Positions 34,633-45,640 of a stretch of DNA of 64,000 nt are shown in pieces. The stretch is from positions 8,512,790 through 8,576,789 of the forward strand of contig JARUPZ010000017.1 of NCBI GenBank assembly GCA_031213475.1, given 5' to 3'. Under the pieces are notes generated by a model. It was not told the origin of the DNA. It did not search any database and saw only the letters and a list, made by a program, of their open reading frames with translations. This DNA is from Nereocystis luetkeana (Eukaryota; Sar; Phaeophyceae; Laminariales; Laminariaceae). Numbering within the stretch: position 1 is the stretch's first letter; the number at the start of each line of letters is the position of its first letter. Position numbers and translations under genes: made by a program.

Positions 34633-36376
34633 GTGGCCCGCAGAAACAGAAAAACTCGCAAAAAACGACCTGAACGCACGGGAAAGAGAAGAACCGGCTC
34701 GGCGCTCGCCAACATTTGCACAACAACCATGATGCGAGAAAATCGAGGACTCGTGAAAAACGTAGTTCGAGCACTACGGGGATCTTTGGTTGCACTACCG
34801 ATAGACCCCGTACACGTACAACGATACTTCGGAGACTTGAAAGGGTTCGGGGCGGTGGATGAGCTAGTCATGATCACAGGGGGGGTACCGGGTAAGGCAG
34901 CAGTGACGGACGTAGATCTCGAGCGCGCAGACCGGTACGGAAGCCACCCCTGTGCCAACGAGCATTTGTCAACAGCCTGGAAGAAAATCGGCGAAGATGT
35001 ATCATAAAACGTAAAAAGTGCTTAGTGATACAAAAATCAGCTGCTCACTAAATCCTTAAGTTGAGAGTGTCTGTGTTGGCCCCCGTAGTGACCCACAAGG
35101 TCAGGATCATAAAATAATTTACCGTATGATGAGTAGAGTCGAGGGAAGGAAGGTGCGCTATACGGCGACACTGATCCTGACACTGCCCCCCAATGGCTGT
35201 GCGCACGCGAGCTGCCCAAGTTTGTTGACGAACTCATGACACTGAGAAAAACGTTCCCAGTAGAGAGGATACTGATGAATAAGGCCGACGTGTCGGACTC
35301 CTTCAGGAACGTGCGAGTAGACCCCGACCAAGCTCAAGCGTTTCGCTACACAGCAGTAGGATATCTGCTTGTGATTGAGGTTCGACTAACGTCCGGATGG
35401 TCGGGATCGCCGAGTTTTTGAGGTGACATGTCGATCGCGGTCAAACACACACACTGCAACACCACACTCGATTCGATCCAGCTATTAGACGGATGAAAAT
35501 GTTTAGTGACCCACGTTAAGGTGGTAGATCGATGTCAAGAAGGCACACCCACGCTGATTCCGCCGGACGCCGAAATCAGAGCGCACAGCGGGGGAGACAT
35601 ATCAGACCCCTTTTTTTTCACGACTGTGTACGTAGGCGACTATCTCCTAATCAGGATGCAACATCCAGACGACGACAAGACTCCCCTGATCGCGTCGGCC
35701 TCTCTTGCCTCGGGTCACGAGCGCTCGTTTGGACCGGAGGAGGAGAGAGTAACGCCCAGTTTTGTCTGGAAGAAGAGCACGGACTGGGACTCCACGACTA
35801 ACGCGTTAGGGTACGCTATGAACTCGCACACAATGAGAACCTCGTTCCCGTGCGAGAAGGCCAACGCAATAAAACGGTTGCTGCTTGATCAATGGTTCTT
35901 GGGCAGAAGGCGAGCGACCGCAAGGGACGTTCTCACTATGGCGAGGAAGTTGTGGAACCTCACGTACGTAGTGCGAGCGGGCGGGTGTTTCGTATGGAGG
36001 CTGTTGCGACTGGCCGGATCACACAACTCAAGCGCTGGAAAAACAACAGAATCGCATGGTTGATCCTGGCGGAGAGTTTCACGCTGACCTCTTCTTTGGG
36101 AGGTGGGCGATAGATCACGAGCTACTACCAGAGAGGGAGGTGCTTGGCGCGCCCTGCCACAGGGCGATAAAGAGACCCGCTAAAAGACACTATCTATCGG
36201 ACTCAAAGTTTGAGGCGGCGGGAGAATTCTACGTTGGGAAGAGCGTATTTGGGAGATACAACTTGCTGATAGAGTTGACTGCGGAACTTGAGGAAGAGCC
36301 GATCTTTAGGAGACCTGTACCATCGGAATCAATCTGTTCAAGTTCCTGGGAATGGTTGTGGCAGCGTGGGTCATGA
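34633..36376 (+). pseudogene. DIRS reverse transcriptase/RNase H, frameshifted
   Basis: The N-terminal part (34740-35007) includes VALPIDPV and YFGDLKGFG. After stops the frame resumes (near 35130-35421) with KADVSDSFRNVRVDPDQ, the strand carrying the first catalytic Asp. The next frame (35506-36063) has TVYVGDYLLI where an active enzyme has YVDDYL, so one catalytic Asp is Gly. RNase H-like sequence with an intact-looking NALGYAMN segment continues to 36376 in another frame. At least three frameshifts and several stops are present. Confidence 0.82.
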
Positions 36377-36984
36377 TCGAGTTATTAAGAGACAGGCCGG
36401 ACGCGGCAGGGGGCCGTGTTTAGATGCCAAGTGATAACATGGTGGCCGTATCGTGGGTGTCTCGAAGCTTAAGGACTCATGAGCATGCTAGGGCACCTCA
36501 AACTCACGGGAGGATGGAACCACACTGCAAACATATTCCAGGCATGCAGAACACTTTAGCGGGCGGAATTTCATGGTGATCTAGGGTAACATTGGCAGAC
36601 AAGGTCGGGGAGCTAACCCTCTCCAGCGAGTGGCACGAACAATCCATTGCTCCGCGGGGTTCGGGGATTTTCGATGCTGTGCTCCAGACAAAGAACATCC
36701 TTACCAAACACGGCGACATTCTATGGAATTTCGTGATGAACGAAGCAGAAAAACTCGGTTGACCCGCGCACCTTCCATGATACACGTCTCGCTCAATTCT
36801 TGGCATGCATACTGTACGTGCACGCGCCTCGCAGGAACAGGGGACAACAACGGAGGAATTAGAGGAAGAAGTCGCGAGATCGGTCGAGGCGCTCGCGCTT
36901 AGTTAAGGCGGGAAGATTGCTCAGAAAAACTATTTAACGAAGTGAAACACCAGGGTAAAAGAAGGGCACGCGCAGGGTCAAAGG

Positions 36985-37900
36985 TTGCCGTTGAGTACTA
37001 TCGACGATCCCAATGAAGCGCTTACAGAACTGCTCGAATTCGTAACGTCTCGTTGTTGCGTGCATAATAACCAGGAATCGACCATCAGAGGGTATTTAGC
37101 AGCGATTAACGTTTTCCACAAGATGTTCGCAGGCTGGGAACTACCTTTGCAGCATTGCATGATAGTCGTAGTGAGAAAGGGGATAAACAGAGCGCACGGC
37201 ATGTCTCACTCGAAAAAACAAGGTAAAATGCCCCTGACGTGGGCAATGCTAGTGGGAGGGCGACAGGCAGTCGTGAGTATGAAAGACAGGTATTACGTCA
37301 TGTGGTTAGGGCTCGCCGTGTTGTGTTTTCTTTGGTGCCGAGCGTCAAAGTTGTGGGTGTACGCAAACGGGCACGTCCATCCCGAGTTTGGTCTGACGCC
37401 GAAGTGCATTCCTTTCTTCCACGAAGGAGTGCAGGTGGCGTTTGCGAACAAATCGGTCGCTACAGCAGTGCGGGTAAGGTTTAGGGCGTCGGGTAGTGAC
37501 CAAGAAAGGGCATGGTACACCATCACGCGAACGCGCCTCGAGAAGGAGACGGAGCCGGGGGGGGGCGTAGATGGGAGCGTTCGAAGCTCTGCTGGAACGA
37601 GTTGGGGTGTATCCCCCGCTACCAGCGGAAGCGCCGTTGGCGGTTAGGAGCACGCTGCTTAGGTAGGGAGTGTTTACTAGGGACTGGAGCGGTCGCCGAG
37701 CTGAGATTTATGGTAGGTAGCAACGGTAGCCCCACTCCGTTCCTGTTGCATTCGCAAAAAAGTATAAGAATGTTTGTGGTGGCAAGAAAAAGACGTTTTG
37801 AGTGGTCAGGCTGGCCTTATGGTGTGTGTGTTAGGAGTAGTTCTACGATAGAGGTAGCACATCTCCGCTTTTTTGTTTCTGAAAAACGGGGTTCCTTGCC
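36985..37900 (+). pseudogene. DIRS tyrosine recombinase remnant
   Basis: The first frame (36985-37647) reads LEFVTSRCCVHNNQESTIRGYLAAI, the N-terminal SAM-like core-binding domain, here quoted only as family type. It then has CFLWCRASKLW, which contains the catalytic Arg box. The sequence continues in shifted frames as AVAELRFMVGS and PTPFLLHS, with a His fitting the HxxR box, but the expected Arg context and the tyrosine region are degraded. By position it is the last DIRS gene. Confidence 0.72.
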
Positions 37901-38539
37901 CGCAAATCGTCGGAATGTCAATCTTGATTTCGAAAAAAAAACGTTTTGTAGACTCGGGCCATGGGATTATTCGCCGCGATGCATTATGACTAATAATGCT
38001 GAAGTCACGTTTCGGAAGAGGGAAGAAGCTCCTTAGGTGAGGAGCCTCAGACATTTTAGGATGAACCTCTATCGTAGAACGCCTCTTAGATAGCCTCGGA
38101 GAGATTGGGGTGGAGCCATCAAAGTTCGGGTGAGCCTGATTCAGTAAACGTACGAGGGTTTCGGTAGAGAGGAACCCGGTGCGGTCTGATAGGTGAACTA
38201 GTGACGGCACGGGGGGGTGGCGATGAGTTTTATTTCCAACCCCAATGCCGAGGAGTTCGTTCCAACAGCAGAGGAGGAACATCGTCACAGCGGAGAGCGT
38301 AATGCGTACAGCATGGGGAGAGGAGAGGCTGGGCATTGCGTGGGTAAGCAAACACCCCGACAGCGAGGACGAGAGTGTCGGGGTTGGGATGGGCTGGGAC
38401 GGCTGAACCCAGCCAAGGGGGACGAAAGCACACACCGGGCAGGAAAACAGAGAGCCTTCATCGTGATACAAGGAAAAATAAGGAGAAAAAGAAAAAAAAG
38501 ATGGAGGGGTCGGACCACGCGTCGGTTAGCAAAGTCTGT

Positions 38540-39140
38540 GACGGTAGCGACCTACAATGTGCGTACCCTGGCAGTGAAAGGGGGGAACGGGTACGGGCGC
38601 GCCGAGTGTGTGCTGGCGAAGGCCCGACTACTGGGCTGTGACTTCGTAGGCCTGCAAGAAACAAGGAGACCTGGGGAAAGCGAGTTTTCTGCAGCAGGAT
38701 ACGAGGTTTTCTGGTCTGGGCAAGAAGAAACGGATGATGGGCAAGGACTATACGGAATTGGTTTGGTAGTGAAGGAAACGATATGCCGTAAGTCTGTGTA
38801 TTGCCACCGGTTAATTGACGAACGCCTTATTTATGTCTATGCGCTTCGAGCTGACTGGTGAAAGCGCAGCGGTCAACCTAGTTGTTGCCTATGCTGCAAC
38901 GGAAGCCAACCGCAACACACAGATGAAAGAGGAGTTTTAGAAAACTTGGGGCACATGGTCAAGCAGATTCCAACGAAGGAATACCTGTTCGGGTTGGCAG
39001 ACGCAAACGCACAGACTGGAAAGAAGGTGGAAGGGTGCGGTGACGGCAGGGTGCTTGGAGGGTACGGACGTGATGAGCTCAACAGTTACGGCAAACTTAA
39101 GTTGGCATTCGCTTCAGACCATAAGCTCGCTCTAAGGGTC
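38540..39140 (+). pseudogene. LINE endonuclease domain, N-terminal part
   Basis: VATYNVRTL, then GCDFVGLQETR (containing the catalytic Glu) and later ADANAQTG match the exonuclease-endonuclease-phosphatase fold of LINE endonucleases. A frameshift near 38855 and a stop near 38938 break it. Confidence 0.8.
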
Positions 39141-39149
39141 GACGAGTGG

Positions 39150-39745
39150 TTTCAGTTTTTTTCGGTATTTTCCCGAAATATTTTCGGGAAAAGCCGAAAA
39201 ACTTCACCCCCCCAAAACGTCGCCTCCAAGTTGTTAGGATTTTTCAGGAAATTTAGGTACTAGGCCGTAGAGGATCGGGCGACCCTACCGCTCGAGCTGT
39301 GCCACCATTCGCGAGCGCACTGAGCTGACAGGGGTCGTTGCTAAGGTCACTCGCAAGTCATGGCCGAACGCAGAAGGCGCAATAGCTTTCTGGGCTCTCG
39401 TGGCCGAGTTCACAAGGTGACCCCACCGAGGTGGCCGACCGACTGAGCTCGGTGACAGCAATAGCTGAGATTTTGTCGCTTTGGACAAGCGTTGGGCGTT
39501 GTTGCGTGACGAGTTGGTGATGGATTTCACTCCCCAAGGCACCGACACCTGCCTACGAGTCAGGCCGATGACTGTGGGGCCACCGCACGCATGGGTTCCG
39601 CGAGCGCAGATGCTGCAGGGACGGTTCTGTGCCAGGTGGACGATTATTTCCCGAGCCAACGGAGGCACTTACTTACTCGATAAGATTTAACACTCGCTAA
39701 ATTTGGTGAAATGCCGAAATTTCAGGGAAAAACGAAATACAATAC
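39150..39745. mobile_element. Insertion of unknown type inside the LINE endonuclease
   Basis: Endonuclease homology stops near 39148 and resumes near 39750 (GGISYTSNGISSRNDQ). The intervening 590 bp begins with TTTTCCCGAAATATTTTCGG and ends with CCGAAATTTCAGGGAAAAAC, which are related in opposite orientation. Its identity was not recognised. Confidence 0.5.
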
Positions 39746-39990
39746 GTGTCGTTAAGATCGACCCTAACAAGGGTGGAATATCCTATACGTCCAACGGCAT
39801 CAGCAGCCGCAACGACCAAAAACCGATTGACTACATCCTAACCCGCCAAGCATACCGACCTCGCGTGTATTATGTTAAAGTCCACCCCCAGCCTCCGCCC
39901 CCAGCCAGGGCGGATTCAGACCATAGTATCGTATGTGCGATGGTCCGTTTCAGCGGTCGTTTCGCACCCACCCCGCACGTACGAACGAAA
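39745..39990 (+). pseudogene. LINE endonuclease domain, C-terminal part
   Basis: KPIDYILTRQ followed by ADSDHSIV, which contains the C-terminal Asp-His of the catalytic site of this endonuclease family. Confidence 0.75.
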
Positions 39991-40653
39991 AACAAAAAAT
40001 GGGCATTTCGACCGGCAGAAACTTCGATCCGACGGAGATTGCAGGCAGCAAGTCGTGGCGCGGATCCTTTCAGAGCTTCCCTTCCTTCCCTCGCAACCAA
40101 ACAGTATCTCTGAGATGGCTGAATCCCTTGCTGATGCTATTCTTGACGCAGTAGCGAAGACCCACCCCCCCCCCACCACGGCACTCACACAAACCCGCGT
40201 GGTGCGAGACCGCGGAAACCTTAGCCGCCAGACAAATAGCATGGGAGGCGAAGGAGGATGCCCGACGGGTCCTGCACATCAAGAAGGGCAAAACCGCGTG
40301 GAAGACGCTGAGGACGGCGTGCGCGAATCTGCGAAGGGCGATTGATGCAGCGTTGCACGCCTACTTCGAAGCGTACCTTGCTGAAACAGAGAGAGTGCTG
40401 GCCGACAACGACCAGCGGGGTTTCTACAAACACTTGAAGGACCCGGTGGGGTTGGACGGTCGAAAAACAAGAAGCGAGCAGTTCGTCCGGGACGAGGGCG
40501 GCACGCTACCAAGGGTCAAGGTGCGCTTTCTTGAACGGTGGGCGAGGTTGAAACGGCACCCTCCTGGCCACGAAATCGTCTAAGCTTGACCCAACCATCA
40601 GCGCCCTATTTCCACAAAGGCCGTCGGCACCATCGCTTGGAGACGAATCGATC

Positions 40654-42364
40654 ATGGAGGGTATGACGGCGGTAATTCGAGGTATGTCACTCTGGAAAGC
40701 GGTGGGACCAGACTCCCTTCCTGCCGAGTTACAGAAAATCGACCACGTCGAGTTCATCCGGTACTTTCACAACTTACTTGTCGACGTGTGGAGAACGGGC
40801 AACGTCCCCCAGCAATGGAAAGGTGCGACCTTCAAGGTCCTTCATAAAACGAAGGATCGCTCAGATTGCAACAATTGCCGACGGATTTCACTAGCTGTCC
40901 ATTCAGGCAATATTTTGCTGAAAATGGTCGCGTCCCGCCTCAGTAACCACTGCGAGGCCAAAGAGATACTCCCCGAGGAACAGTGCGGCTTTCGCCCTGC
41001 ACGATCAACGGTCGACATGCTGTTCGTCGTGCGCCGTTTGCAAGAACTCGGACGAGCTAGAAAAATCCCCCTGTGCATGTGCTTCATCGACCTGCAGAAA
41101 ACGTATGACTCCGTCGACCGTAAGACGCTGTGGGTGGTGCTCGCACGCTTCGGCGTACCAGACACGATACTAACCGTTACCCGCCTATTCCACGAAGGCC
41201 TGCGAGCCCGCGTGCGTACGGATGACGGCGAGCACTCGGAATGGTTCGACGTCGCTCAGGGGCTGCGGCAAGGACGTGTCTTGTCACCACTCATGCTCAA
41301 TATCTTCTTCGCTGCTGTGATGCACGCCCTCCTGGTACGCTTCATTGAAAACCCAGATGTTTTTGAAGGACTTGGTTCACCTCGAGGAGGACCTCGGCGA
41401 GGACGGGGTGAAGGTTGGCACAATCACTTGAGTACGGAGGTCAGCATGGGGTATACTGTACGCGGACGATGCTGACATTGTGTGTAAGTCGGCGGAAGGC
41501 CTTGCGAAGATGATGCCCGTCATTGTGACCGTTTTCGAAGCAGCAGGCCTCACCGTATCCAAACGAAAACGGAGACCATGCTGCTGCGGACACTCAGGCA
41601 CCTCAGACCCCACCGCTCGTCATCGAAGCAGCGGGACAGAGACATGGACAGACGATGCAGTTTTTGTACCCTGGCGGTCTTGTCGTCGCAAGCGCTGACA
41701 TTGTGCCAGATATCACACGGCGGATCCGACTCGCATGGGCATGCTACAATCGGTTCAAACGGGAACTGTATGGTATTATGGAGGATGCCCCAACCACTCT
41801 AAAAGTGCGCAAGCTGAACGCCGAGGTGATGGAGACCCTGCTGTACGGGTGCGTGGCGTGGACTCTTGGTCAGGAGCACTTCGCTGAGCTCCGAACGGCA
41901 CACCACAAACTCCTCCTACGGGTCGTTGGCTTCCAGCGCCGACAACGCACTGACCACCTCATGTCGTATACGCCAAGGCCCTCAAAAAGGCACAACGCGA
42001 GAGCGTTGAGACGACCATCCGCAAACGACGCCTCCTCTTTGCAGGGGCCGTACAGCGGACGACCAATGAGCGGCTGACCCGCCGCGTGATGTTTGGGACG
42101 ATGGCTGGTGTGGAGAACCCAGGATCAGGCCGGCCGGAACAGAACTGGGCCCAATGTCTAGCAGACGACCTCAGGGGTTTTCAAGCCACCTACGGGTCCA
42201 CGGAAATCTCTCCCTCTGCTGTTCGAAGTAGAGACGGTGGTATGGCCGAGGGCGGCTACGAAAAGCGGGAAGTGGTACCAGGGTGTCGTCGAGGTAGCGG
42301 ACTGTTTCATGGCGAGGTGGCACAGGGACGAGGCACAGAGGAGCCGGCTGCGCCACGCAGCTGA
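40654..42364 (+). pseudogene. LINE reverse transcriptase and C-terminal region, frameshifted
   Basis: The 40654-41400 frame has [28 protein letters not shown] (first catalytic Asp box) and [20 protein letters not shown]. The YADD active site is at 41459-41470 in a different frame, so there is a frameshift between 41365 and 41455. Two more frame changes follow (41655-42077 and 42086-42364). The C-terminal part has TLLYGCVAWTL, usual in LINE proteins of this type. Confidence 0.85.
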
Positions 42365-42816
42365 GGACGCTAAGGACGGCGACAAGGGGAGGGGGGGGGG
42401 GGGGAAGAGCAGCCGTACTGATACAGCTATCGATGAATACAGAAACGAAATGATAGATCGGGTGGCTATTAATAGGTATCGGTTCGACTACCTCTTTCAG
42501 ACTTTTGCCTCCTTCGTGTTGCTTCGTCCGCGCAGCAGATATCTATCCGTCCTGAGTACGTATGATTTCCGTCTGGCAGCCTTTCTCAAGTCCTTGCGTC
42601 GTTTGTATTATGTTTCATTTCAGATTTTTGGGTTTGGTTTTAACTGTCTTTTTGTTTTTTTTTTGCTGGTCTTGCTTGCGCTGTTGTGTTCTCGTACCCG
42701 GTGCGCTGTCATTTCACTTGCTTGACACTTGAATTTACGATGATTGTTCTTTTATTTTTTTGTTGGTCTTTCTCTGTGTCACAGGCTGTGACCACACAAG
42801 AATCAGCCTCTCTCTA

Positions 42817-42922
42817 TTACGGGGGAGGACCGAGTATTGTTATTAATAGTAAAAATGGTGAAGTATTTAGGTTTTTATGTATACCATAAGTCCTACCTGG
42901 TATTAACTATGGTCCCTCGTAG
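42817..42922. mobile_element. Family A MITE carrying a TACCTGGTA insertion
   Basis: The right arm reads GTCCTACCTGGTATTAAC where other copies read GTCCTATTAAC. This is again an exact 7-bp gain at a TA (motif at 42894-42902). The left arm is more diverged. Confidence 0.82.
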
Positions 42923-43182
42923 TTGGGTAAGGAATCAGGACGGACACTGGGTGTACTGATGAAGCCGGGTAGAAAGGACGATTTAACGTACGTGAAGACG
43001 ACAACAACATCAACAAGTTACTGCTGTGGAGACCATTAATTTTTAGTAAAACTCGATGTGGTACCAGCATCCATACTCGTTCGTGCAACGCGTGATGCTG
43101 GTACAACAACAGTATTATGGTACCACTCAGACATAAAAATATAAAAGACCTTGTGGTATCGGTCTTAAGTTCCAACTGGTTG

Positions 43183-43232
43183 TTAACCGTTTTAGAACCG
43201 CAGTCTCGTTTTGGGGGGCAAACTACTTAGAT
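43183..43232. mobile_element. Family B hairpin MITE, left half
   Basis: TTAACCGTTTTAGAACCGCAG followed by the core, then cut short by a T-rich run. Confidence 0.6.
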
Positions 43233-44080
43233 TTTTTTTTTTTTTATCTTCCTTGGAGATCTGGGTAAAAAACGCTTACGCCCAACACACTTTCTTATTT
43301 GTGTACCGGTTCTAGTCCATCTGTAGGACACAGACTTTAACATGACACTCCGCCAGTGTACATATCATGAACTTGCCGGACCTTTTTGGTCGACCCCTTT
43401 CAGGTTCGGTCAAGAGAGAGGTAGGGATAGCCACCCAGGAATCAACAGCTCTTTTTGCTCTGTCTCTTACCTGGGTAGACTAAGTGCGAGATTTGCCTGC
43501 GCATGTTCATTTTTATTTCTGCATTTATTTACTCTCCTATGGCTCTCCTGTGAAGGGACCCTGTTAGAAGAGTAGCGGCGGTGGGTCTCCACCTGCCGTC
43601 AGAAAAAAGGCGCACTCGCTAAATAAACCCATTTATTTGCCCTACCAGGTTGACGCTCAGGCTTCGTATCGCCTCACATTCTCAGCTCTCCAAAGACTTG
43701 GGGAACGTGCATCATACCATAACGCGGTTATACCCCTACCCTACACCTCGATCGGCGCATCGGCTCCCCCCGATGAATGCCTCACACTGCATTTTTGTAT
43801 GCGGGCTGGAGGCGGGTCGTTCCGGCCCCCCCAATCTATGTTCCTCGATTCTGTAAACACCCACCGCCAGGTTAACGGTTATTGAACTCTCTGCCTCCAC
43901 CTCAACTCCCGCCCTTTGGTAACGGCACATACATCGCCTCTTGGTGTCTTTGCTTGGGGTGTCGCTTATTTTCTACTCACCACGTAGATTGGGCACCCCT
44001 TCTCTCCTTCTCCAACTCCGGAATCATAGACACGTGCTAAACTTGATCAGAGCGCACGGTTTCTTTAAATTTAAAGAGGT

Positions 44081-44185
44081 TTAACCCCTTTAGAACCGCA
44101 GTCCCCTTTAAAAGTTTTGGGGACAAAATACTTGAAATTTGACTGGTTTGTCCCCAAAACGGGACTGCGGTTGTAAAATGGTCAA
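44081..44185. mobile_element. Family B hairpin MITE
   Basis: A full copy with a small extra stretch (TTTTAAAAG) in the left arm. The right end is slightly mutated (GGTTGTAAAATGGTCAAAC). Confidence 0.75.
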
Positions 44186-44872
44186 ACGGTCTCGAAACTT
44201 CCCCTCCTTTGTCCCAAAGTCTCGGTCATTGTCTGTTGCCTTGCAGGTACTCGGCCTAATCCATCGGAATCTACTTTCCTTACCCCCAGGTTGGCTGGAT
44301 CACATCTTCTCGGGTTCACCCCCGTCGAGAATGTCAGTCTCGATCGGGCATGTCTCGCTCATGATGTTGTGTTGGGTGGAAATAAAAGTCGGACCTGTAC
44401 GACATATCGAAGCCCGCCATGACGCCACGCCGATCCAATTTTGTCAGGCCTCTTCTGGGAAGCCGCGTGAGTTTGAGGTTCCCTGCCCTTGGATCCCTCG
44501 AGCGACCACCCTAGGCTTGTGCGGGCCCTTTTCAATTAATTCAAGTGGGGCTCCTCTAAGCAAAAACGCACCCCCTTCTCCCTGTTCTTCTGGTTGGTTC
44601 AGATACTCCCCCCCGCCCGTGTGTCGTCATTGCACCCTATCACCGTGACAGAGTTCCCGAACCGTCCCGAGCTTGGTGTTCTCCTCCCCTCGACGCACAC
44701 TCCAGCACTGTATGTATGCCCTGTGGGACTTTTCCCGAATTATTGTGCGATTTTCCCTAGATCTGATAGGGACTTCCTGTTCCAGTACTCTGACCCTCTC
44801 GGTTTTCCAGGTCCCAAGAAGATATTTCTCGCGCGGTTGTTGCGAGTTTTTACGCCGATGAGGCAGGACATC

Positions 44873-44926
44873 GAATCTGACTGGTATGTCCCCAAAATGG
44901 GACTGCTGTTTCTAAAAAAGGGTTAA
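44873..44926. mobile_element. Family B hairpin MITE, right half
   Basis: GTCCCCAAAATGGGACTGC and a TTCTAAAAAAGGGTTAA end match the right arm of family B. No left arm is adjacent. Confidence 0.6.
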
Positions 44927-45079
44927 ATTTTCGTCCAGAGTGGTATCTTGGTACAACAACAGTATGGTACCCACACACGTTCGTATGGTGTTGGTGCAAC
45001 GAGAGTATATGTATACGTCGTATGTTTGTCAAATTTTCGTACTTGTGCTAACATTTCTCTTCGTATAAAGCACTTTTCG

Positions 45080-45640
45080 GTTAGACACCAAATGTTCGGG
45101 CACATGAAGCCCGGCCGGACACATTGATCGAGGTCTCGGCGCGATCCGTTCACTCTGGAGCGTGTGGCAGGCGCTCAAAGTTTTTTTTCGGCGGGAGTGG
45201 ATAAGACGATTTCCCTGGTTTCGATACGAGAGGCCTTATTCCTTATTTCGTACGTACGGATCTCGGTAAATTGCCGTCTGTTTTCTTCACACCAGGTATA
45301 CACAACAACAAACAGGCAATCGCAGACCCCATCGTTCCAACGCTGCCGCCCACTCGCCGTGCGTGTGCGACACACCCATATGCGTAGAATTGCTGCGGCT
45401 CGTTGTGTTTGTCGGAGCCTGCCGTCCGTATTTCACCATCTGCCTTTCCAAGTACCATATTTTGTTTCGTACTTTTTTACGTACAAACCCAGGCTGGCGT
45501 ACCAGGTAACCTGGATCATCATCACCTCCCTCCTTGCTGCTTCTTCTGCCGCTGCGTGTTGCTGTCTGTGATCCAACAATGCCACTGCTCCAGCTGTGCT
45601 CGGCGCAGTGCGCCAACAGTAGTAGAAGTAGGCAGCATAC
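45080..45640 (+). repeat. Dispersed repeat, partner of 5.7-6.5 kb
   Basis: This is the second copy of the repeat described at 5700-6480, in opposite orientation and about 75-85% alike in the clearest blocks. It contains one TACCAGGTA at 45500-45508. Confidence 0.6.

Larger units (their letters stand above)
32600..37900 (+). mobile_element. DIRS-like tyrosine-recombinase retroelement, decayed
   Basis: In order: a gag-like region with polyglutamine and a CCCH finger (32817-33277), reverse transcriptase/RNase H sequence (34633-36376), and a tyrosine recombinase (36985 to about 37900). That order and the recombinase in place of an integrase mark the DIRS type. Several stops and frameshifts break the coding sequence, so it is inactive. 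The terminal repeats typical of DIRS elements could not be placed, so both borders are approximate. Confidence 0.82.
38100..42400 (+). mobile_element. LINE-type non-LTR retrotransposon, decayed
   Basis: It carries an endonuclease-reverse transcriptase arrangement. Endonuclease parts lie at about 38540-39140 and 39745-39990; reverse transcriptase and C-terminal sequence at about 40650-42364. An insertion of about 590 bp interrupts the endonuclease. Many frameshifts and stops make it inactive. The 5' end adjoins the DIRS element; the 3' end is near a G-rich stretch at 42400. No poly-A tail or target duplication was identified. Confidence 0.85.
42401..45079. other. Intergenic DNA with MITEs
   Basis: No gene recognised. 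It includes family A and B MITEs (listed), a T homopolymer near 43232, and dispersed words GGTACAACAACAGTAT near 43110 and 44950. Open frames at 44.1-44.9 kb lie between family B ends and have no recognisable domain. Confidence 0.5.

Noticed and set aside
39255..39310. tRNA-like A-box sequence on the minus strand (AGCTCGAGCGGTAGGG)
   Set aside because: No B box or T arm follows at the right distance, so it is probably coincidence within the LINE insertion.
44081..44926. An 845-bp element bounded by family B ends
   Set aside because: The left end is itself a complete 105-bp family B copy, so the two ends are more simply separate insertions.
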